Made by a program: the position numbers and the translations under genes | Part shown: piece after piece, positions 7,654 to 12,704 of the stretch | Numbering within the stretch: position 1 is the first letter of the stretch | Layout of the letters: the number at the start of each line of letters is the position of its first letter | Assembly (NCBI GenBank): GCA_964519835.1 | Contig: CAZFLD010000100.1 | Span: 1 to 12,704 of the forward strand | Origin: CAZFLD01 sp964519835 | GTDB taxonomy: Bacteria > Spirochaetota > Spirochaetia > DSM-27196 > CAZFLD01 | Length of the DNA: 12,704 nucleotides | Direction: 5' to 3' | Notes under the pieces: model-generated | The model's input: the letters and a program-made list of their open reading frames with translations, nothing else | The model's database searches: none | Told to the model about the DNA's origin: nothing

Positions 7654-9138
7654 ATGTCCACGACCACAGAACAACCCAACATCCTCTTTGTGTTTTCCGA
7701 TCAGCATCGAGCGCAGAGCCTGGGTTGCTACGGCAATAGCGACGTTCGCTCCCCGAACTTCGATGCCTTTGCCGTCGAAGGACGACGATATACCACCTGT
7801 GTCTCAAACTCGCCGGTCTGCGTGCCGGCCCGCGGCACAATCCTCACCGGGCTTCATGCGTGGCAGCACCGCGCCATCACCAACGACCTGCCCGTAGATC
7901 GGTCCCTTCGAAGCATCGCGCACGCGCTGCGCGATGTAGGCTACAGCACCGGCTATGTCGGCAAGTGGCACCTCGGCGGGGTACCGCGCGATGGTGCGAT
8001 TCCGGCGGGCCGGCGCCTCGGTTTCGAGGAGTGGAAGGCGGCAGAGTGCACGCACGACTATGACAACTCCTGGTACCACGACGAGCAGGAGGTTCGGCAT
8101 GGGATCGAAGGTTATGAGAGCGAGACTCATACCAACCTCGCGCTCGACTTCATCGAGCGACACCAGGCCGCGCGAAGCACAACAGGCCGGCCGTGGGCGC
8201 TTGTGCTCTCCTGGGGCCCACCGCACGATCCGTATCACGTCGTTCCCGAACGCTTCCGGGAGCTCTACGCGGGCAAAGACCTTGTGCTGCGGGAGAACGT
8301 CCCCGAGGATGTCGCGCTCATACCGGCGGGCAACGGCACAATCGACCACTCGGAGATCCGCCGCCACCTGGCGGACTACTACGCGCAGATCAGCTATCTC
8401 GATGAGCAGTTCGGCAGGCTCCTCGCGCGCCTGGAAGAGCTCGATGGCGGTCGCGATACAATCGTCGTCTACACCTCGGATCACGGGGACATGCTCGGCA
8501 GCCACGGCAAGCTCATGAAGCAACTTCCCTACGACGAGTCGGTGTTGGTGCCGCTGATGATGCGGTGGCCGGGACAGATCGATCCCGGCGTGGACACAAA
8601 GCCAATCGGCCTCATCGACCTGGCACCCGCGCTATGCGGGCCGGCGGGGGCGGATCTGCAGAATCGGCCGACGGGCGACCCGGACCTGTATGACCGGGAC
8701 CGTCCGCCGTGGGCACAGCTGATCTACAACATGGTTCCGTGCCACCAAGCGATCGACCGAGGAGAAATACGCGGGTGGTACGGCATCCGAACCGAACGGT
8801 ACACGTATGCGCTCTGGGACGACGGTGAGCCGTTTTGCTTCTTCGACAATGCAGAAGACCCAATGCAGCTTAAGAACCTGTTCGAACACCCCAGCGACAA
8901 AACGGAACCGGAAGCGGTGCGTCTTCGCGCTCGACTTCACGACATGCTCGCCGCCGCGGGCTGGTCTGTCCGCCCCTGGGACGAAGTGATCGCAAACGAA
9001 GGCTATCGAGACCTGTGGAACGAGAGCCAACGGTACTTCGGGCGCCCGGAGCCGGCCGGAGATCGGGGGTACCGTCGATCATCGGCCTGCCAACCGACCA
9101 ACGATGTCGGGGAGAGCGCCGACCGCGTAGAGCGGTAG
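7654..9138 (+). CDS. Type I sulfatase, CVPAR motif
   Basis: This 494-residue sulfatase is transcribed away from the operon that holds the other two. Visible active-site residues: Asp16-Gln17 in NILFVFSDQH; Cys56 in CVPARGTILTG, the CxPAR variant of the formylglycine motif, with Arg60; GKWHL with Lys104 and His106; PPHDPY with His191; Asp276-His277 in TSDHGDMLGSHGKL; and Lys289. The arrangement resembles the choline-sulfatase/arylsulfatase-like groups. ATG at 7654 has AGGAGAGGA about 8 bases upstream. No signal peptide is visible. The conserved part ends near RLHDMLAAAGW; the last 19 codons overlap the ATPase gene on the other strand (9079-9138) and look like read-through tail, so the original stop may have been lost. 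It probably serves the same glycan pathway, with separate control from the divergent promoter region. Confidence 0.92.
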   Translation: MSTTTEQPNILFVFSDQHRAQSLGCYGNSDVRSPNFDAFAVEGRRYTTCVSNSPVCVPARGTILTGLHAWQHRAITNDLPVDRSLRSIAHALRDVGYSTGYVGKWHLGGVPRDGAIPAGRRLGFEEWKAAECTHDYDNSWYHDEQEVRHGIEGYESETHTNLALDFIERHQAARSTTGRPWALVLSWGPPHDPYHVVPERFRELYAGKDLVLRENVPEDVALIPAGNGTIDHSEIRRHLADYYAQISYLDEQFGRLLARLEELDGGRDTIVVYTSDHGDMLGSHGKLMKQLPYDESVLVPLMMRWPGQIDPGVDTKPIGLIDLAPALCGPAGADLQNRPTGDPDLYDRDRPPWAQLIYNMVPCHQAIDRGEIRGWYGIRTERYTYALWDDGEPFCFFDNAEDPMQLKNLFEHPSDKTEPEAVRLRARLHDMLAAAGWSVRPWDEVIANEGYRDLWNESQRYFGRPEPAGDRGYRRSSACQPTNDVGESADRVER

Positions 9139-10422
9139 GTGCACGAGCCCGTCGACCCGGCGGAAATTCCAAGGCCCTGCCTTCACCGAGATTTCGGGCC
9201 GGTACTTGTCGCGGTACGCAGCAAGGCTCTTTGCCCGACGCGTCCGGGCTCCGGACTTCACTTCTATCGGCACCGTCAGACCATCGACATTGATGAGAAA
9301 CTCCACTTCGGACGTGGGACCGTGCCACGTGTACAGCTCGTCGACGCCGCCGGCCCGCAGCTCGACCGCCGTGAAGTTCTCGGCGGCGTATCCCCTATAC
9401 GAGCCCCACGACTCCCCTACAATATCAAATGGTGGTACGTGCAGCATCGTGTGTAGTAATCCGATATCCAGCAGGTAGAGTTTGAAAATGCTCTCCCGTG
9501 CGTGCGCACGAAGGGGCAACACGGGGCTTTCGATCACCGACGAGCGGTGGACGAGTCCGGTCGTGCTTAGCCAGTCTATCGCTCCGGCCAGATCCCGATA
9601 GCGCCGGGAGTCGGGCAACACCCCCTTGAACCGAAATCGCCCCGCGTTCCCGTCCACATCCCGCGAGAGCTGCGACGGAACACTGTCGAACACACGGCTG
9701 AGGTGTTGAGCATTTACGGTGCCGGCGTGCTTCGCGAAGTCGCTCCGGTAGCCGGTAACAAGATCCCGATGAATCCGCGTGAGCTCAGATGTGGCATCTG
9801 CCGACAGCGTGCCGGTTCGAACGAAAACCCCGACAGCTTCAGGCATCCCGCCGACGACAAAGAACTCCAGCATTCGGGTTAGGAGCTTTTGGTGGACGAG
9901 CTCCGCGAGTGGCTCCGGCGACCGCACGAACTCCATAAAGCGCTGGTGGAGGGGTGGGTCTGCGGCACCAAGATACTCGCCAAATGACATAGGGAAGAGA
10001 GATCGCGAGCTCACCTTGCCCACCGGGTATGAGCCCTCGCTGCCGGAGAGTCCGATGAGAGAGCCCGCACAGCACACGGCATACCGTGGCCCTTCCTCGG
10101 CGAAGTACTTCAAGCTGGTCATGGCACGTGGGCAGAGCTGAATCTCATCGAGAATGATCAGGTCGTGCTCCTGATCCACCGCCCGGCCGGTGTAGAGTTC
10201 GATCAGGGGGAGAAGGGTCTGCGGAGATAGCGCACCGTCAAAAATCGACATAGCCGATGGGTCCGCCTCGAAGTTGATGTAGTGAGCCCTTCGAAACTCA
10301 CGCTCTCCGAAGCGCCGTAGCAACCATGTTTTTCCGGTCTGGCGGGCCCCGTCGAGAATCAGCGGTTTCCGCTCTTGCTGCTGTCTCCAGGCAACGAGAT
10401 CGCCGTACAACAAGCGCTCCAT
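9079..10422 (-). CDS. AAA_14/DUF4143 family ATPase
   Basis: This 447-residue P-loop ATPase belongs to the widespread AAA_14 plus DUF4143 family, whose role is not established. The Walker A is GARQTGKT (25-32), Walker B LIILDEIQ (88-95, Asp92-Glu93), with a sensor-like CAGSLIG (119-124). FFVVGGMPEAV near 188-197 is a family hallmark. The C-terminal DUF4143 part carries SEVEFLI and VPIEVKSG (Glu372/Glu374, Glu387, Lys389), spaced like the core of a PD-(D/E)XK nuclease fold; that link is inference. ATG at 10422 gives the normal N-terminus (MERLLYGDLV). An upstream extension to 10518 would read through a palindrome and is rejected. No SD is visible. Its 3' end overlaps the convergent sulfatase by 60 bases. 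A mobile, defence-related or toxin-antitoxin-like role is possible, but none is shown. Confidence 0.88.
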   Translation of the reverse strand: MERLLYGDLVAWRQQQERKPLILDGARQTGKTWLLRRFGEREFRRAHYINFEADPSAMSIFDGALSPQTLLPLIELYTGRAVDQEHDLIILDEIQLCPRAMTSLKYFAEEGPRYAVCCAGSLIGLSGSEGSYPVGKVSSRSLFPMSFGEYLGAADPPLHQRFMEFVRSPEPLAELVHQKLLTRMLEFFVVGGMPEAVGVFVRTGTLSADATSELTRIHRDLVTGYRSDFAKHAGTVNAQHLSRVFDSVPSQLSRDVDGNAGRFRFKGVLPDSRRYRDLAGAIDWLSTTGLVHRSSVIESPVLPLRAHARESIFKLYLLDIGLLHTMLHVPPFDIVGESWGSYRGYAAENFTAVELRAGGVDELYTWHGPTSEVEFLINVDGLTVPIEVKSGARTRRAKSLAAYRDKYRPEISVKAGPWNFRRVDGLVHLPLYAVGALPDIVGRLAGR

Positions 10423-10430
10423 GCGCGTAA

Positions 10431-10457
10431 AGTATCGAAAAGTGCTGTTTTTTACAA
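10431..10457 (-). promoter_or_regulatory. Weak candidate promoter of the first ATPase gene
   Basis: On the minus strand GATACT (10436 to 10431) could be a -10 box ending 8 bases before the ATG, the same distance as for the second ATPase. TTGTAA (10457 to 10452) could be a -35 box, but the 15-base spacing is short. The absence of an SD and the parallel with the other ATPase are the main support. Confidence 0.25.
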
Positions 10458-10459
10458 TA

Positions 10460-10503
10460 TTACCATGCAAAAAGTGCGCGAAGACGCATTTTTTGCATGG
10501 TAA
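10460..10503. repeat. Long inverted repeat (19-bp arms, 6-base centre) upstream of first ATPase
   Basis: The left arm (10460-10478, beginning TTACCATGCAAAAA) and right arm (10485-10503, ending TTTTTGCATGGTAA) pair at 18 of 19 positions around CGAAGA. The single non-Watson-Crick pair is G10474 with T10489. It lies 37 bases before the ATPase start and is AT-rich against GC-rich surroundings. The outer 14 bp are perfect. It could be an operator, an RNA hairpin, or a recognition site for the ATPase/DUF4143 protein. There is no T-run after the stem in either direction, so it is not a typical intrinsic terminator. Confidence 0.85.
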
Positions 10504-10520
10504 AAGTGTAGCGGGCAATT

Positions 10521-10550
10521 GAGTTGCGGCCGCGACTCAGCGGCAGTCGC
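10521..10550. repeat. Two overlapping dyads after the second ATPase gene
   Basis: GAGTTGCGGCCGCGACTC (10521-10538) is an 18-base palindrome with one T/G pair. GCGACT (10532-10537) also pairs perfectly with AGTCGC (10545-10550) across a 7-base loop. The two structures share 10532-10537 and cannot form together. They start 7 bases downstream of the stop of the second ATPase gene. Some effect on transcript ends is possible, but there is no T-tract, so a factor-independent terminator is not supported. Confidence 0.4.
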
Positions 10551-10557
10551 CTCTCCT

Positions 10558-11697
10558 CTACTGCTGCGGCTCGAGCACGAAGTCGAGCCAGTTCTCGCGT
10601 GTGATCACCGAGTAGGTCGCCTCCGGGTATGTCCCGCGCCAGTCGGCAGGTTGCGCGGGCCTCTGGGTACCCCATTTGAACTCGTAGCCGTCCTGCCGCC
10701 CGCCACGCTCCTCGACCATATCGATCTCCTGGCCTTCCCAGGTGCGCCAGAAGTAGTGATTGGCGCGAACCGATCGGTAGGCGAGAAGCTTGAGTCGCTC
10801 GACAAAGAGGAAGTTTTCCCAGAGCCGGCCGACGTCGTCGCGAAGATCGATCCCGTTGAAGTTCGCGATCACCGCGTTTCGTATCCCGGTGTCGTAGAAG
10901 TAGTACTTGCTCTTCTTCGTGATCTCTTTTCTCAGGTTGCGGCTGTACCCTCGGATGTTGAACAGCACGTAGCCCTTCTCGAGCAGGTCCAGATATCGTG
11001 CAACGGTCTTGGAATCGAGTCCGAGTGTGCCGCCGAGCTCGCTTAACGAGACCTCCGAACCGATCTGAAACGCGATCAACCGGAGGAGATCCAGGAGCAG
11101 CTTCGGGCTCTTGACGCGCTCGAGCTCGAGTACGTCCTTGAGCAGGTACGACCCGACAATCTCGTCGAGGAGAGCCTCTTTGTCGGCGCGCGAGGCGGCG
11201 GTCACCACCTCCGGGTATCCGCCGTAGATCAGGTGCTGCTCCAGATGCTCTCGCAACTCTCCGCGGTTGCGGAGCTCCCGCAACTCGAGCTGCGAGAGCG
11301 GGTACATGCGGAGCGAGACCTGCCTGCCGGTCAGCGGCTCACCGATTTGCCCCGTCAGCTGGAAGGACGATGAGCCGGTCGCGATCAACTGCACCGGCAC
11401 TCCTGCGTCGATGAGGAGCTTCAGCGATACACCGACGTTTGGAATCCGCTGCGCCTCGTCGAGCACAACGATCTCGTACCCCTCCACCAACTCCTGCAAC
11501 CGATCGAGCCGCATGGATCCCCACGCCTCTTGGGTGCGAACGTCGTCGCCGGTGACGTAGAGTGCGCGGCGGCCGGCGCGCTCGAGAAACCGTCGGACCA
11601 GGGTGGTCTTGCCGACCTGGCGCGGCCCGGAGAGAACCAGGACCTTGCCGTGCCGCATATGCTGATCGAGCCGCTCGTATGCGCGTGGAACGTACAT
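10558..11697 (-). CDS. AAA_14/DUF4143 family ATPase, shorter subtype
   Basis: This 379-residue protein is of the same broad family as the neighbouring ATPase but from a different branch. Walker A is GPRQVGKT (24-31) and Walker B VVLDEAQ (77-83, Asp80-Glu81), with a sensor-like ATGSSSF (106-112). LIYGGYPEVV (157-165) is the family hallmark after the ATPase lid. Residues about 215-245 (SLSELGGTLGLDSKTVARYL) form a winged-helix-like helix-turn-helix. The C-terminal DUF4143 region has GQEIDMV and YEFKWG (Glu324, Asp326, Glu339, Lys341), like a degenerate PD-(D/E)XK core. ATG at 11697 begins the usual family start MYVPR. A strong promoter predicts transcription starting within about 3 bases of this codon, and no SD fits. 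The 135-base gap to the next ATPase holds the long palindrome. Function is unproven. Confidence 0.88.
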   Translation of the reverse strand: MYVPRAYERLDQHMRHGKVLVLSGPRQVGKTTLVRRFLERAGRRALYVTGDDVRTQEAWGSMRLDRLQELVEGYEIVVLDEAQRIPNVGVSLKLLIDAGVPVQLIATGSSSFQLTGQIGEPLTGRQVSLRMYPLSQLELRELRNRGELREHLEQHLIYGGYPEVVTAASRADKEALLDEIVGSYLLKDVLELERVKSPKLLLDLLRLIAFQIGSEVSLSELGGTLGLDSKTVARYLDLLEKGYVLFNIRGYSRNLRKEITKKSKYYFYDTGIRNAVIANFNGIDLRDDVGRLWENFLFVERLKLLAYRSVRANHYFWRTWEGQEIDMVEERGGRQDGYEFKWGTQRPAQPADWRGTYPEATYSVITRENWLDFVLEPQQ

Positions 11698-11705
11698 CGG
11701 TGTCG

Positions 11706-11734
11706 ATTATACCAGCAGTTTCCGCGGCCCTCAA
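11706..11734 (-). promoter_or_regulatory. Sigma-70 promoter of the second ATPase gene (leaderless)
   Basis: On the minus strand TTGAGG (11734 to 11729) and TATAAT (11711 to 11706) are separated by exactly 17 bases. The start codon begins 8 bases after the -10 box, so the predicted start of transcription (about 11698-11700) leaves at most a few leader bases. This is the best promoter in the window. Confidence 0.75.
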
Positions 11735-11751
11735 TATTTCGTGGAGTTATA

Positions 11752-11779
11752 ATCCGTGAAATAGTGCAATTTCACGGAT
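11752..11779. repeat. Perfect inverted repeat (11-bp arms, 6-base centre) upstream of second ATPase
   Basis: ATCCGTGAAAT (11752-11762) and ATTTCACGGAT (11769-11779) pair perfectly around AGTGCA. It lies 54 bases before the ATPase start and 17 bases upstream of its -35 box. A similar half-site, ATTTCGTGGA (11736-11745), adjoins the -35 box. The position suggests an operator or binding site. The remaining gap to the decayed GH43 gene (11780-11831) shows only a short GC-rich stem. Confidence 0.8.
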
Positions 11780-11831
11780 CAGCGGTCCGGGTATTTGGCG
11801 GCAGGCGGGGAGGTCGAATCCCCTCGCTCAA

Positions 11832-12324
11832 TCACAAACCCTCCAGGTGGTAGCCCTTGATCGTCATGGGCGTCGACCGGTTCATCTGGAAGTAGTATGG
11901 CAGCAGGTTGTTGTCGGTGTCTTTGACCAGGCCGATATCCATGTGCCCGTGACCCGTGCGGGGGCTGAAGGGGTCTTGCGCGAGGTGAAATCCTCGGAAT
12001 CGAAGCCCTTGTAGTAGAGCAGGAACCGGCCGTTCTTCACACATACATGCGGGTCCACCAGTTTTCACGAGTCCCACGCGCCTTCGGCTGCGGAGTGCAG
12101 CAGCGGCGTGCGGTTCGAGAACGGCCCTTCCGGCGAGTCGGCCTCGGCAACCATCAGCGTCGGTTCGAGATAGTACGGGCAAGCCGGTCTCGAAGGTGAT
12201 GGGCCGAGGATCGGGCCGCGGTGCGTCCAGTCAATCAAATCAGCCGATGTGAAGAGATGGAGACCGTTGTTGAAGGTGCCGGGTGCGTAGGGATTGTCCG
12301 CCGGGACGTAGTCGGCATACATAT
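11832..12324 (-). pseudogene. GH43-like beta-propeller glycosidase remnant, 5' end removed by IS
   Basis: Three frames together give one decayed protein. The 5' part has HMYADYVPADNPYAPGTFNN and DLIDWTHRGPIL, then PEGPFSNRTPLLHSAAEGAW, which are propeller-blade sequences of GH43-like or GH117-like enzymes. At 12065-12067 an in-frame TGA follows AWDS; related proteins usually have Trp here, so TGG to TGA is likely. Reading on in frame gives DPHVCVKNGRFLLYYKGFDS, clearly once coding. Near 11975-11985 the frame shifts to PFSPRTGHGHMDIGLVKDTD, ending in IKGYHLEGL at 11832. The GPSPSRPAC junction near 12185-12205 also looks irregular, so another frame change or deletion there is possible. The 5' portion is missing up to the IS boundary at about 12325. 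It belongs in theme with the catabolic operon, so the locus has probably lost an enzyme. Confidence 0.8.
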
Positions 12325-12704
12325 GAGGCTGTTTCACAAATCCCGTTCTATGCGGCCTCGTCTTGAGGGCGTAGGCAGCGACGATCACTATCGTAAGGCG
12401 TCGCGGCCTTTCCAGCGGTCCAAAGCCGGGATTCTCACCGTTTTGCACGGCGGATTCACCGCCGCCAGACAGACGACGCCGGAGAGTAGGCAGAAACTCA
12501 CCTTCTTGTGTCCCTTGACCAGCAACTTCGAAGGTAGCAACCAGTCCTTCAGGTGCGCGTTCGATCGTTCTACCGTCGAGCGGATTGCATACCGTCGCTT
12601 GGTTGCCGGGTCCATCGCCTCGGCAGTACCGCTGCTCCTTTTGTTCGCATCGATAATCGGCTTGCGACCGCAGGCGTTGATCCAGCTTCGGATGTCCGCC
12701 GCAT
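12325..12704 (-). mobile_element. IS element of the IS4/IS5 superfamily, 3' end (runs off right edge)
   Basis: The transposase C-terminus is followed by about 63 noncoding bases, and the GH43 remnant then begins abruptly. The likely outer end is GAGGCTGTTTCACAAA (12325-12340); many IS5- and IS1182-type elements end with similar GGCTGTTTCA-like sequences. The other terminal repeat and the target duplication lie outside the window, so the exact boundary and the family assignment are tentative. Confidence 0.65.
12388..12704 (-). CDS. IS4-group DDE transposase, C-terminal part (5' end off the right edge)
   Basis: The frame is open from the right edge for 105 codons to a TAG at 12388. It holds the catalytic glutamate in the exact Y-(2)-R-(3)-E-(6)-K signature of IS4-group transposases: YAIRSTVERSNAHLK at 12547-12591, with Glu encoded at 12568-12570. 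Upstream in the same frame is GRKPIIDANKR, and downstream KGHKKVSFCLLSGVVCLAAV, both typical around the third catalytic residue in IS5- and IS1182-type enzymes. The two catalytic aspartates are outside the window, so activity cannot be judged. An internal ATG at 12615 is not the start. Confidence 0.85.
   Translation of the reverse strand, partial: AADIRSWINACGRKPIIDANKRSSGTAEAMDPATKRRYAIRSTVERSNAHLKDWLLPSKLLVKGHKKVSFCLLSGVVCLAAVNPPCKTVRIPALDRWKGRDALR

Noticed and set aside
6447..7739. 430-codon plus-strand open frame
   Set aside because: It is antisense to the sialidase-like and sulfatase genes, has biased composition (rich in V, R, G) and no family motif. It is a shadow of GC-rich coding DNA.
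10460..10503. Reading the palindrome as a rho-independent terminator of the second ATPase gene
   Set aside because: The T-runs are inside the stem, and neither side has the T-tract directly after a GC-rich stem that such terminators need.
10423..10518. 32-residue N-terminal extension of the first ATPase
   Set aside because: It would be encoded by the 19-bp-arm palindrome, adds Cys/Phe-rich sequence unlike the family, and leaves the normal start MERLLYG at 10422.
11807..11823. GGGGA-GGTCGAA-TCCCC stem-loop resembling a tRNA T-arm, as for an integration site
   Set aside because: No acceptor 5' strand, D-arm or anticodon arm can be placed upstream, and the loop lacks the usual TTC order. A short GC-rich hairpin is enough to explain it.
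1..12704. CRISPR arrays, rRNA, tRNA genes
   Set aside because: No spaced direct-repeat series and no recognisable conserved RNA segments were seen on either strand.

Overview
The window is GC-rich bacterial DNA, almost fully coding, with clear AGGAG/GGAG Shine-Dalgarno sites in front of most genes. It is a piece of a carbohydrate-utilisation locus for a sulfated, probably xylose- or arabinose-containing glycan, next to a block of accessory DNA. There is no SusC/SusD pair and no recognisable secretion signal on any catabolic enzyme, so imported oligosaccharides are probably processed in the cytoplasm. Many sulfatases, a lone GH43 set, a FAD_oxidored-type protein and AAA_14/DUF4143 ATPases fit glycan-degrading Spirochaetota or PVC-group bacteria (Kiritimatiellota, Lentisphaerota, Planctomycetota). 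The phylum cannot be fixed from this sequence, and the strong SD sites argue mildly against Bacteroidota.

Region 1 (1-7325, minus strand) is a tight operon. It reads sialidase-like propeller protein, sulfatase, sulfatase, GH43 beta-xylosidase, FAD-dependent oxidoreductase (frame broken), then a second GH43 enzyme that runs off the left edge. Genes overlap by 4 bases or lie 3-33 bases apart, and several SD sites sit on or beside the preceding stop codon. Sulfatases would strip sulfate esters and the GH43 enzymes would cut the exposed pentose residues.

Region 2 (7326-7653) is a divergent control region, locally AT-rich. It holds a perfect TATAAT lying inside one inverted repeat and abutting a second, which is a good candidate for substrate-responsive repression. 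A third sulfatase (7654-9138, plus strand) is read away from it.

Region 3 (9079-11779, minus strand) holds two AAA_14/DUF4143 ATPases of different subtypes. Each has an inverted repeat with a 6-base centre just upstream (19-bp arms at 10460-10503; 11-bp arms at 11752-11779). The second has a near-ideal sigma-70 promoter placed so that its mRNA would be leaderless. The first overlaps the 3' end of the plus-strand sulfatase by 60 bases, which suggests it arrived by insertion. This ATPase/palindrome pair is the least explained part of the window.

Region 4 (11832-12704) is decayed. A GH43-like beta-propeller gene carries a nonsense codon and a frameshift, and is cut at its 5' side by an IS element whose transposase C-terminus (with the IS4-group Y-R-E-K signature) runs off the right edge.
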